This document shows, one piece after another, positions 1-6,652 of a stretch of DNA of 7,376 bases. The stretch spans positions 1-7,376 of the forward strand of contig DPOH01000226.1 of the NCBI GenBank assembly GCA_003539755.1. Reading direction: 5' to 3'. The notes beneath the pieces were generated by a model. That model saw only the letters and a program-made list of their open reading frames with translations. It did no database searches and was not told where the DNA came from. Position 1 is the first letter of the stretch. Each line of letters starts with the position of its first letter. Both the position numbers and the translations under genes were made by a program. Source of the stretch: Clostridium sp. (GTDB lineage Bacteria > Bacillota > Clostridia > Clostridiales > Clostridiaceae).

Positions 1-618
1 CTTACTTACACCTGTAAAGGTATTAGAATAAAATTTTTCATCAAATTCGATAGAATTACTACTTATGTATGAATTAAATTCGTCATAATTTGTAGTAAAT
101 GGATTAAGCTTGGTTGATTTTGGAGGGTAAACATATGTTACTCCAGGATAAAGAACTCTATAACTGTTTATATCAGGAGTGATATGTTTTATAGATTCCA
201 TAACCTTATTATCTCTATTTCTTACAAGAGTGATATTAGAGTGTCTTCCCATTATTTCAATTATTAATGAATAGATACTGTCAAAACCAAGTTCATCCCT
301 GTTTTCAATTTCTAACACTACAATTCTATCGTTATCTAATTGAGTGATTTTTGTAATTCTTCCGCCTAAAATGTATTTTCTAAGAACCATTAAATACATA
401 GGAGCTTTTATTGGATTTTCCTTAACTGTATTTGTTAAGTGAATTCTTGCAAATCTAGGAGAAGAAGAAATAAGAAGCTTTATATTTTTACGTTCTTTTC
501 TTAAGGTTAAAATAATTTCATCCTTTTCAGGCTGATTTATTTTATCTATTTTTGAATTTACAATTGATTTTTCTAGATTATTAACTAAAGTGTGTAAGTA
601 TATACCATCTAATGCCAT
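1..618 (-). CDS. rqcH: RqcH/NFACT ribosome quality control protein, N-terminal part (runs off left edge)
   Basis: The reverse strand reads as an open frame of 206 codons from an ATG at 618-616 to the window edge; the C-terminal part lies outside. It opens MALDGIYLHTLVNNLEKS and contains INQPEKDEIILTLR, RIHLTN, the segment EIMGRHSNITLVRNRDNKVM and YPGVTYVYPP, which I recognise as the NFACT-N domain of the RqcH/Rqc2/FbpA family. Asp97-Arg98 fall at the same numbers as the DR pair needed by Bacillus subtilis RqcH for tRNA binding. Family knowledge: RqcH binds stalled 50S-peptidyl-tRNA complexes and adds C-terminal alanine tails that mark nascent chains for degradation; older annotations call it fibronectin-binding protein. 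The start is supported by AAAGGA 9 bases upstream (complement of 628-633). It is transcribed divergently from dapF. Family identity is near certain. The alanine-tailing role is inferred from the family. Confidence 0.93.
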   Translation of the reverse strand, partial: MALDGIYLHTLVNNLEKSIVNSKIDKINQPEKDEIILTLRKERKNIKLLISSSPRFARIHLTNTVKENPIKAPMYLMVLRKYILGGRITKITQLDNDRIVVLEIENRDELGFDSIYSLIIEIMGRHSNITLVRNRDNKVMESIKHITPDINSYRVLYPGVTYVYPPKSTKLNPFTTNYDEFNSYISSNSIEFDEKFYSNTFTGVSK

Positions 619-651
619 TTTAAGTCATCCTTTCTTAGAGGAATTAAGAAT

Positions 652-681
652 AGTATAACATTTTAATGTGCTTATTATCAA
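652..681 (-). promoter_or_regulatory. Candidate sigma-A promoter of rqcH with extended -10
   Basis: On the reverse strand TTGATA (complement of 676-681) is followed after 18 bases by TATACT (complement of 652-657). The -10 is preceded by TG one base upstream (complement of 659-660), giving an extended -10 TGnTATACT. This would start transcription about 25-30 bases before the rqcH start codon. The motif match is good, but AT-rich DNA makes chance matches common. Confidence 0.55.
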
Positions 682-773
682 TTATATGAAACAGTAATGA
701 CAGCATTATTTTAGAAAATAAATTACATTTAATGTATATAATATTAAAAAATGATAAAAAATTAGATTAACCA

Positions 774-802
774 TTGTATTTTTGTCATAATACTTTTATT
801 AT
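774..802 (+). promoter_or_regulatory. Candidate sigma-A promoter of dapF
   Basis: TTGTAT (774-779) and TATTAT (797-802) are separated by 17 bases. The -10 matches the consensus at 5 of 6 positions but the -35 at only 3 of 6, so this is a weak call. It would leave a leader of about 60 bases before dapF. A better -35 match, TTGTCA at 782-787, has no suitable -10 partner. Confidence 0.35.
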
Positions 803-870
803 TTAAGAGTGGCAAAATTAATAAATTATAGATAGTTTATTTAAAAATATATAGATTTGGGGGAAGTAAA

Positions 871-1710
871 ATGAATTTTTATAAGATGCAAGGTGCAGGA
901 AACGATTTTATATTTGTTGAAGATTTTAATAATGAAATTAAAGAAGAATGTAAGTTGGCAGCTAAATTATGTGACAGGCACTTTGGAATAGGAGCAGATG
1001 GCCTTGTTTTAGTGCGTAAAAGTGAAGTTGCAAAGGCAAAGATGGTAATAATAAATGCAGATGGATCTAGAGCTAATATGTGTGGTAATGCCATAAGATG
1101 TTTTGGTAAATATGTATATGAACATAAAATAGTTACAGAAACTAAATTTCCTGTAGAAACTGGCGATGGAGTTAAAGTAATTGAGATAATATTAGATGGT
1201 GAAAAAGTTAAATATGTAAGAGTATATATGGGAGTTCCTTCATATGAAGCAAAAGACATACCATTAAATGAAGTTGATAGTCTAATAAATGCAGAAATAA
1301 ATTTAAATGATAGAACCTATAAAGTTACAACTCTTCTTATGGGAGTTCCTCATACAGTTATTTTTGAAGATGATCGAGAATATGATGTTATAAATGAAGG
1401 TTCAGCACTTGAAAAGTATAAGTATTTTAAGGAAGGAAGTAATATTAACTTTGTAAAAATAATAGATGATACCCATATAAGAGTTAATACATGGGAAAGA
1501 GGTGCAGGATTTACTTTGGCTTGTGGTACAGGATGTTCAGCTTCTGTAGTAGCAGCAAAAAAATTAGGTCTTGTAGATAAAGATAAGGAGATATATGTTA
1601 AAGCACCAGGAGGAGAACTTATAATAGAAGTAATAGGTGATGATGTATACATGAAAGGACCAGCAGAAGTGTCTTTTGAAGGTAAAACAGAGTTAGATTC
1701 AAATATTTAA
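871..1710 (+). CDS. dapF: Diaminopimelate epimerase
   Basis: This 279-residue protein matches the usual DapF length (about 270-280). It interconverts LL- and meso-2,6-diaminopimelate in the cytoplasm without a cofactor, supplying lysine and, where used, the peptidoglycan cross-linking amino acid. Visible signatures are MQGAGNDF (residues 6-13), IGADGLV (40-46), NADGSRANMCGNAIRCFGKY around catalytic Cys71, PHTVIF (160-165), and WERGAGFTLACGTGCSA around the second catalytic Cys218. The two cysteines are the thiolate/thiol acid-base pair of the family. Each half of the protein carries one, as expected for the two-lobed fold. The ATG at 871 is preceded by a purine-rich GGGGGAAG ribosome binding site at 858-865. 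The gene is complete with no visible defect. No other lysine genes lie in the window. The lipoprotein gene begins 64 bases after its stop with no terminator between, so the two are probably co-transcribed. Confidence 0.97.
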   Translation: MNFYKMQGAGNDFIFVEDFNNEIKEECKLAAKLCDRHFGIGADGLVLVRKSEVAKAKMVIINADGSRANMCGNAIRCFGKYVYEHKIVTETKFPVETGDGVKVIEIILDGEKVKYVRVYMGVPSYEAKDIPLNEVDSLINAEINLNDRTYKVTTLLMGVPHTVIFEDDREYDVINEGSALEKYKYFKEGSNINFVKIIDDTHIRVNTWERGAGFTLACGTGCSASVVAAKKLGLVDKDKEIYVKAPGGELIIEVIGDDVYMKGPAEVSFEGKTELDSNI

Positions 1711-1774
1711 TAATAGTTTGATTTAAGTGGGCTTATACAAGGAAATAATTGATTATAAAAAAGAGGGATTTAAA

Positions 1775-2791
1775 ATGGTACTAATAAAAAGAAAGTATTG
1801 GAGTGTAATAGCCTTCATTGTTCTGCCTCTGTGCTTATTTGGATGTTCAACAGCTTCAAATAAAGCTGATGCGGCAAGTAATGTGACAGAGGGGATATCA
1901 TTAAATTCAGGAGCTATGCTTAAGAGCGAAGAAGGCAAATATAATCTATATAATTATGATGATGGGCAATACTCGAAAATGGATATAGATAAGATTATAT
2001 TAACTTATGATAAGGAAAGTTCAAATTATATAGGCATAAATGATAGTGGAGAGTATTTTGTGTCTAAAGGAAATAAATATGATATAAAAGATAATGACAT
2101 AAGAGGTTTGAAATTATCTAAAGAAGGAAAATATATATCATATTTTATACAGGACAATGGACTTAAACTAAAGATTTACAATACATTCAACAATACAGAG
2201 AAAAAAATAAATTCAAATGTAACTATATCGGGGACACTATATGATTGGTATGATAAAGATACTCTTGTTTATTATGGAGTGAGTAATGATGGAATTAATG
2301 GATTATTTACATATGATTTAAAAGAACATAAAGAAGAATTATTGTATAAGATTAATGAAGGTTTTTTAGCATATCTGAAAGGAACAGAAAATGATGTACT
2401 GTTTCTTCAAATAACATTAGAAAATAAGAGAACTATTATGGTTATAGATAAAAATACAAAGAATGTAAATAAACTAAGTTCTACTATGGATGAAATAAAA
2501 GACATAGTAAAATCTAATGATAAATATTATGCTATTGGAAAGTGTAAGGATAATGTTGAATCACTTTACGAATTAAAACCAGATTATGTTAAGAGAGTTG
2601 TATATGATTTTCCATCTATTATTGAAGTGGAAAAGGGATTAGCATTAGATGAAAATGGAGATGTATTGTTTATTGGTGCCCAAAAAAGAGGAAGTGTTGG
2701 GCAGCAGATTTATAAATACTCAAGCGATGGAACCATAAGCCGTATTGAAGATACAGGCACAGATTATACTTTTGTAGAGTATATAAAATAG
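1775..2791 (+). CDS. Lipoprotein of unknown function with beta-propeller-like repeats
   Basis: I do not recognise the family. The 338-residue product starts MVLIKRKYWSV, followed by a hydrophobic stretch and a lipobox L-F-G-Cys24, so it should be exported, lipidated on Cys24 and anchored on the outer face of the membrane. A Ser/Ala/Asn-rich linker follows. The remaining ~290 residues lack other hydrophobic segments and show repeated short strand-like units such as LKLSKEGKYISYFI, DWYDKDTLVYYGV, GLFTYDLKEHK, TIMVIDKNTK, LALDENGDVLFIGA and QIYKYSSDGTI. That spacing resembles TolB/WD40-type propeller blades, though the assignment is by pattern only. I chose ATG 1775 because AGAGGGA (1762-1768) sits 6 bases upstream and the signal peptide then starts at the usual place. 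An in-frame GTG at 1727 would add 16 residues before the signal peptide and lacks a good ribosome binding site. The gene lies downstream of dapF and ends just before a strong terminator. Confidence 0.8.
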   Translation: MVLIKRKYWSVIAFIVLPLCLFGCSTASNKADAASNVTEGISLNSGAMLKSEEGKYNLYNYDDGQYSKMDIDKIILTYDKESSNYIGINDSGEYFVSKGNKYDIKDNDIRGLKLSKEGKYISYFIQDNGLKLKIYNTFNNTEKKINSNVTISGTLYDWYDKDTLVYYGVSNDGINGLFTYDLKEHKEELLYKINEGFLAYLKGTENDVLFLQITLENKRTIMVIDKNTKNVNKLSSTMDEIKDIVKSNDKYYAIGKCKDNVESLYELKPDYVKRVVYDFPSIIEVEKGLALDENGDVLFIGAQKRGSVGQQIYKYSSDGTISRIEDTGTDYTFVEYIK

Positions 2792-2803
2792 TATTATATT
2801 AAT

Positions 2804-2845
2804 AAAGTCAGTTTTGAATTTAAAATATTCGAAGCTGGCTTTTTT
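2804..2845 (+). terminator. Rho-independent terminator of the dapF-lipoprotein unit
   Basis: The arms 2804-2819 and 2827-2842 form an uninterrupted 16-bp stem, including three G-T (G-U) pairs, with a 7-base loop (2820-2826). The 3' arm runs into six T residues (2840-2845). It starts 12 bases after the lipoprotein stop. The opposite strand lacks a clear U-tract, so it appears to act rightward only. It separates the dapF unit from the secretion/pilus operon. Confidence 0.9.
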
Positions 2846-2900
2846 AATAAAATTTTTAGACAGATTGAATAAAAGATCATGTAATTGGGTATTATTAAGC

Positions 2901-2906
2901 TATAAT
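2901..2906 (+). promoter_or_regulatory. Candidate -10 element for the secretion/pilus operon
   Basis: A perfect TATAAT lies 23 bases before the proposed ATA start of the ATPase gene and 55 bases after the terminator. No convincing -35 is found 16-18 bases upstream. An alternative is TTGAAT (2865-2870) with TATTAT (2890-2895), but its spacer is 19 bases. A promoter is needed between the terminator and the operon, but its exact position is uncertain. Confidence 0.35.
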
Positions 2907-2917
2907 TTTTTAAAATT

Positions 2918-2925
2918 GGGGTGAT
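2918..2925 (+). promoter_or_regulatory. Ribosome binding site that points to an ATA start for the ATPase gene
   Basis: GGGGTGAT differs at one base from the 3' part of the ideal AGGAGGTGAT sequence. Measured from its GG (2920-2921), the ATA at 2930 is 8 bases away, the normal distance. The GTG at 2966 is over 40 bases away and has no Shine-Dalgarno of its own. ATG 2940 and GTG 2921 open only two-codon frames. Confidence 0.6.
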
Positions 2926-2929
2926 ATAA

Positions 2930-4282
2930 ATAAAAGAGTATGGAATAAATGACTTAGATTTAAAGGTGGCAAAAAGTCTGAATAAAGAAATATGCAGTAA
3001 ATATAAGATACTTCCATTTAGGGAAAATAAAAATAATATTTTTATTCTGACTTATGCAGATGAAGATATTTCTGATTATATAAAATTTTTATATGATAAA
3101 GAAGTCATAATTGAGAAAATTTCAGAAATTAATTATATGAAGCTTTTGAATTCTGTATTTGGTGAAGATGATAAAGAAATGGATGACTCTATAATTTTTA
3201 ATGCGATTAAAAGAGGGGCTAGTGATATTCATTTTGAGCCAATGGAATCATATGTATCCATAAGATATAGAATTAATGGGTCATTGTGCATTGTAAATAA
3301 GATAGAAAATGATATATACACAAGATTATGTTCTAAAATTAAGATTAGGGCTGGAATGGATATAACAGATAAGAGAAAACCTCAGGATGGAAAGATAATT
3401 TTAAAATATGAAGAAATAAAATATGATCTTAGAATTTCATCTATACCAGTAATATATGGTGAAAAGCTTGTTATAAGAATATTATATTGCAATAATTTTA
3501 ATTATAGATTAGAAAACTTAGGTTTTGATGAAGAACAGATTAAAGTAATAAGAAAAATGATTAATTTGAATACAGGTCTAGTAGTTATAAATGGTCCCAC
3601 AGGTTCTGGGAAATCTACTACCTTATACACAATTCTTAATGAACTCGATTCAGGGAGTATCAACATTACAACATTAGAAGATCCAGTAGAAGTATATTTA
3701 TCCAATATAAATCAGGTAGCATTAAACAAGAAGGCAGATATGACCTTTGCAAGTGGTCTTAGGAGTATATTAAGACAGGATCCTGATGTTATTATGGTTG
3801 GAGAAATAAGAGATGAAGAAACTGCAGATATTACAGTAAGAGCTTCTATTACAGGTCATAAAGTTTTTACTACAATTCATGCCAATTCACCAAGAGAAGT
3901 TTATTTAAGATTAGAAAATATGGGAGTGAAAAATTACCTGCTTCAGGATGCCTTATGTGGAATAATATCTCAAAGATTAATTAAGATATTATGCAGAAAG
4001 TGTAAGAAGGAAGATGAAGAAAATTCCTTAAAGGGAAGAAAAATATATAAAAAATGTGGATGTAAAGAATGTAATTATACTGGATATGAAGGCAGAAAGA
4101 TAGTCAGCTCAATATATTTTTTATCAAGAAATGAAAAGGAAAAGTTAAAGCATATTTATGAAGATGTATCTTGCTTTTCAAATGAAGGAATGCGGAAAAA
4201 TCTTAATAAGCTACTTTATGATGGAACTATATCTAAAGAAGATTATGATAAATTTATTGAAGGTGAACTTTCCTATGAATAA
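2930..4282 (+). CDS. GspE/PilB/ComGA-type assembly ATPase (probable ATA start; GTG 2966 is the conventional alternative)
   Basis: This cytoplasmic hexameric ATPase of the type II secretion/type IV pilus superfamily powers pseudopilin assembly. Counting from GTG 2966 (438 residues), a short N-terminal domain is followed by ASDIHFEP (85-92), the Walker A box GPTGSGKST (210-218, Lys216), the Asp box TLEDPVE (236-242), the Walker B region DPDVIMVGEIRD (272-283, Glu280), the His box TGHKVFTTIHAN (296-307), and a zinc-type cysteine set (Cys343, Cys346, Cys364, Cys366, Cys369) ending in GYEGR. Starting at ATA 2930 adds 12 residues, giving 450. The added INDLDLK followed by VAKSL matches the 'D-hydrophobic-D...A..L' pattern that normally opens the GspE N-terminal domain, so the frame is probably coding upstream of the GTG. 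The protein is shorter than PilB (about 560) and longer than ComGA (about 350). It overlaps the downstream platform gene by 8 bases. The family is certain. Whether it serves secretion, a pilus or DNA uptake cannot be told from the sequence. Confidence 0.93.
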   Translation: MKEYGINDLDLKVAKSLNKEICSKYKILPFRENKNNIFILTYADEDISDYIKFLYDKEVIIEKISEINYMKLLNSVFGEDDKEMDDSIIFNAIKRGASDIHFEPMESYVSIRYRINGSLCIVNKIENDIYTRLCSKIKIRAGMDITDKRKPQDGKIILKYEEIKYDLRISSIPVIYGEKLVIRILYCNNFNYRLENLGFDEEQIKVIRKMINLNTGLVVINGPTGSGKSTTLYTILNELDSGSINITTLEDPVEVYLSNINQVALNKKADMTFASGLRSILRQDPDVIMVGEIRDEETADITVRASITGHKVFTTIHANSPREVYLRLENMGVKNYLLQDALCGIISQRLIKILCRKCKKEDEENSLKGRKIYKKCGCKECNYTGYEGRKIVSSIYFLSRNEKEKLKHIYEDVSCFSNEGMRKNLNKLLYDGTISKEDYDKFIEGELSYE

Positions 4283-5312
4283 TAAAAGAGTGTCTATTAA
4301 ATACCTTATTATTATTTCAAAAAATCTAGGGCAGATTTACAAGGATGGAATATCTATACATGATGGGATAGATCTGATTAGTGAAACCATAACTAATAAA
4401 GAATATAAGCAGAGTCTTCAAAAAATAGCTTTATATATGAAGGAAGGATTAACATTAAGTGAATGCTTTAAGAAGTTTGATGATTTATATCCTCAATTCT
4501 TTACTGGACTAATTTCAATAGGAGAAAATACAGGAAAGCTATATGAGGTTCTTTGCGGTATAAGTTTATTTTATGAAAAGTACTTAAATATAGAACAATC
4601 TGTAAAAAATGCATGTATTTATCCAGTATTTGTACTCTTATCTATAATTGCTCTAATTATTATTCTTACAGAACAGATAAATCCTAGTTTTTATGAAATT
4701 TATAAATCAATAAATGTAAGTCCTCCTTCAAGCTGCACTTTTTTGTATAATGTAAAAATATTTTTTGAACGTAATATGTATATTACTATTTTTTTTATAT
4801 TATGTTGGGGAATTGTATTGTGTCTGATAGTCAAATGTCTATATTCCAAAATTAATGTTGAAATGTTTATAAGAGTTAAAATAGTTAAAAGGATAATTGA
4901 GTATATAACAGTACTATTATTTTCTATATTATTCAGCACAGGAATAAATATTTCCAAAGGTCTTATATTTTGTGAGGATAGTATAAGTCCACAATATTTA
5001 AATGAAAAATTAAAAGATATAAATAAAGATTTAATAAAGGGTAAAGGACTTACAGAAGCGCTTAAAAAAAGCAATATATTATCAAAGTACACATTAGCAG
5101 TAATAAGTATTCGAGAAGAAAGTGGTACTATTTCAGAAGGATTCAAAGAAATTGCAGAAAGTATGGAAGGTGAAATTTCAAAGCAGATAAAAAAATATTT
5201 ATCGCTTGTAACACCAGTATTTATTTTAATTATGGCAATAGGTATTGTGATTTTTCTTGGAGTGTTTGTACTTCCTTTATATGATAGTCTTCAATTGAGG
5301 TCTGTAAGATGA
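4275..5312 (+). CDS. GspF/PilC/ComGB-type inner membrane platform protein
   Basis: This 345-residue polytopic protein is the membrane platform through which the ATPase drives pseudopilus assembly. It has two T2SSF-type repeats. The first has the motifs DGISIHDGIDLI (24-35) and LISIGENTGKLYEVL (79-93); the second has STGINISKGL (221-230) and ISIREESGTISEGF (277-290). Predicted membrane segments are near 115-132, 168-188 and 309-335, the last ending LPLYDSL as is usual in the family. The length fits ComGB-like members better than the ~400-residue GspF/PilC. I chose ATG 4275 because AAGGTGA lies 8-9 bases upstream inside the ATPase gene and the product then begins with the family's cytoplasmic N-terminus. 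The open frame extends back to 4158, but that would overlap the ATPase by over 120 bases and adds no family-like sequence. It overlaps its neighbours by 8 bases upstream and 4 bases (ATGA) downstream. Confidence 0.92.
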   Translation: MNNKRVSIKYLIIISKNLGQIYKDGISIHDGIDLISETITNKEYKQSLQKIALYMKEGLTLSECFKKFDDLYPQFFTGLISIGENTGKLYEVLCGISLFYEKYLNIEQSVKNACIYPVFVLLSIIALIIILTEQINPSFYEIYKSINVSPPSSCTFLYNVKIFFERNMYITIFFILCWGIVLCLIVKCLYSKINVEMFIRVKIVKRIIEYITVLLFSILFSTGINISKGLIFCEDSISPQYLNEKLKDINKDLIKGKGLTEALKKSNILSKYTLAVISIREESGTISEGFKEIAESMEGEISKQIKKYLSLVTPVFILIMAIGIVIFLGVFVLPLYDSLQLRSVR

Positions 5313-5746
5313 GCAAAAAAGGATTTACTTTCTTTGAAACTATAATAGTGCTGTTTATTATATTGACTTTATTCTCAGGAGTGGTAGCTATGGGAAGCTT
5401 TGAAAATAAGATTTATAAAAATATTGAATATGAAGGATTTTTATATGAGGTACATGATTTCATAACATATGCAAAATTAAAAAGTATAAGTAGCAATAAA
5501 AATGGAAGTCTAATTATAACACCATCTAAAAAGAATATATATTATGCATATAATAATTCACAAGTTTCTAAGTTTGTAACAGTTCCAAGTGATATAAAAG
5601 TATTCAGTAAAGAACTATCATTTCCAATAGATTCATCAGGAAGGGTAAATAAAGCTGGCTCTATTGAATTTCAAAATTATTTTAATGAAGTGAAAAGTAT
5701 AAAGATAAGAGTTGGAGTTGACTATATTAATTTTGATGATGAATGA
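5309..5746 (+). CDS. Type IV pseudopilin, GspH/FimT/ComGD-like
   Basis: This 145-residue prepilin begins with a short basic leader, MSKKG. Prepilin peptidase should cut after Gly5 and methylate Phe6. The mature N-terminus FTFFETIIVLFIILTL has the conserved Glu at +5 (Glu10 of the precursor) and continues as the hydrophobic helix used for membrane residence and pilus packing. The soluble part ends with a pattern typical of GspH/FimT proteins: FPIDSSGRV near residues 106-114, then SIEFQN and a last IRVGVDYINF strand. As the first pseudopilin after the F gene it sits where GspG/ComGC would usually be, but its length and C-terminal pattern fit the minor GspH/ComGD class. The start at 5309 overlaps the platform gene stop as ATGA, with TTGAGGT about 8 bases upstream. 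Prepilin identity is secure; the subclass is inferred. Confidence 0.85.
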   Translation: MSKKGFTFFETIIVLFIILTLFSGVVAMGSFENKIYKNIEYEGFLYEVHDFITYAKLKSISSNKNGSLIITPSKKNIYYAYNNSQVSKFVTVPSDIKVFSKELSFPIDSSGRVNKAGSIEFQNYFNEVKSIKIRVGVDYINFDDE

Positions 5747-5760
5747 GGAGATTATAAGTT

Positions 5761-6207
5761 ATGAATATTTATAGATGTAAGAAAATGAAAGGAAGTTTAG
5801 TGATTGAAGCGGCTATAGGAATTATGGTATTAAGTATTGCAGCGGCCTTTGCTGTAAATTGCCATATTGAAAGCAGTAAATTTATAAAAGAAAGAATTAT
5901 AAATGAAGATGTTATGAGAAATATTGTGAATTTAGAGCGGGAGATAAAATACAATTTAAATAAAAATCAACTAGTTGAATTATTTGAAAATGGTGAGATA
6001 CATCTTAAATATGATGAAAATTTAGGGAGAAGTCTTATATATAAAAAAATTGATGAACTTGAAAAGGGAAATGATATAGTTATTAAAGTTGTAAATCAAG
6101 ATGAAGAAAAAACAGAATTTAGAGTATATTCAAACGTTGAAAAAGATGGTATAAAGATAAATATTGATGATGAGTTTTCTAAGAGCTGGTGGACGTGTGA
6201 TGAATAA
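5761..6207 (+). CDS. Type IV pseudopilin, GspI/ComGE-like by position
   Basis: This 148-residue protein has a prepilin signal: the leader MNIYRCKKMKG, predicted cleavage after Gly11, then SLVIEAAIGIMVLSIAAAFAV with Glu at +5 (Glu16). Residue +1 is Ser rather than Phe, which is tolerated in minor pilins. The C-terminal ~110 residues are charged, predicted soluble, and unfamiliar to me; they end SKSWWTCDE. Only the N-terminal signal supports the class, and the GspI/ComGE label rests on gene order (second minor pseudopilin). GAGGAG at 5745-5750, overlapping the stop of the previous gene, is 10 bases before ATG 5761. A second ATG at 5785 lies within the leader and would leave too short a signal. 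The gene overlaps the next one by 8 bases. Its expected location is the cytoplasmic membrane and then a pseudopilus tip or priming complex. Confidence 0.8.
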   Translation: MNIYRCKKMKGSLVIEAAIGIMVLSIAAAFAVNCHIESSKFIKERIINEDVMRNIVNLEREIKYNLNKNQLVELFENGEIHLKYDENLGRSLIYKKIDELEKGNDIVIKVVNQDEEKTEFRVYSNVEKDGIKINIDDEFSKSWWTCDE

Positions 6208-6652
6208 ATATAAAAAAGGATTCAGCATAATAGAATCATTACTATATATTTTTATGACTATAATAATCTTAAGTGAAGGCTTGAATCTAACTATTATTAT
6301 GTATAAAGGATATCTTGATAATGCAGAGGTAGTCAAAGAATATAATGATATTCAAAATTTCTATGTTTCTTTACAGAATATTATAGGGGAAAGAAATATA
6401 AATTCGGTGACCTGCTCTGATAAGGAAATCAAATTTTCAAAATATATTGATAATGAAGTAAAGAATAAATCAATAGTATATAAACCTTATAACAAGTCAA
6501 TTGTGGTAAGAACATATGATGAATGGGGAAGATTTTTAAATGAAAATAAGATGCTTGGTAATGTGTCAAATATGAGTGTTAAGAAAAAAGATAACCTTAT
6601 TTATTTAATAATATGTGATAATTATGGAAAGGAGTTTATTTCGTGTATATAA
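6200..6652 (+). CDS. Type IV pseudopilin, GspJ/ComGF-like
   Basis: This 150-residue prepilin has the leader MNKYKKG, predicted cleavage after Gly7, and the mature N-terminus FSIIESLLYIFMTIIIL with Phe at +1 and Glu at +5 (Glu12). The rest alternates short strands: EIKFSKYI, KSIVYKPYNKSIVVRTYDEWG, VSNMSVKKKDNLIYLIICDNYG. This resembles the ComGF/GspJ layout, in which 'is it a gene product in reference form'-type strands are followed by hydrophobic C-terminal strands; I cannot confirm the subfamily without a profile search. I chose ATG 6200, with GGTGGA near 6188-6193, because it gives a normal short leader. The frame opens earlier at 6164, but that adds 12 residues before the leader, and an adjacent GTG at 6197 is also possible. 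It overlaps the previous gene by 8 bases and the next by 10. Confidence 0.8.
   Translation: MNKYKKGFSIIESLLYIFMTIIILSEGLNLTIIMYKGYLDNAEVVKEYNDIQNFYVSLQNIIGERNINSVTCSDKEIKFSKYIDNEVKNKSIVYKPYNKSIVVRTYDEWGRFLNENKMLGNVSNMSVKKKDNLIYLIICDNYGKEFISCI
6628..6634 (+). promoter_or_regulatory. Ribosome binding site deciding the GTG start of the GspK-like gene
   Basis: AAAGGAG lies 8 bases before GTG 6643, inside the end of the previous gene. It supports a GTG start that gives a normal basic prepilin leader. The next in-frame ATG would fall inside the hydrophobic helix and destroy the signal. Confidence 0.7.

Noticed and set aside
619..870. Lysine riboswitch or T-box leader upstream of dapF
   Set aside because: No strong stems, T-box sequence or terminator were seen; the region is AT-rich with only promoter-like elements.
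879..1652. Reverse-strand open frames (126 and 100 codons) antisense to dapF
   Set aside because: They are shadows of the conserved dapF codons and have no family signal.
1727..1774. GTG 1727 as the start of the lipoprotein
   Set aside because: It would place 16 extra residues before the signal peptide and has no good Shine-Dalgarno, while ATG 1775 has one.
4158..4274. Upstream start for the platform protein
   Set aside because: It would overlap the ATPase gene by over 120 bases and adds sequence unlike the GspF N-terminus; ATG 4275 has its own ribosome binding site.
4700..5146. 148-codon open frame on the reverse strand inside the platform gene
   Set aside because: It lies wholly within a confident family gene, shows no recognisable domain or ribosome binding site, and AT-rich genes often leave such antisense frames open.
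6164..6199. ATG 6164 as the start of the GspJ-like prepilin
   Set aside because: The extra 12 residues precede a complete prepilin leader and overlap the previous gene; ATG 6200 gives the standard leader.
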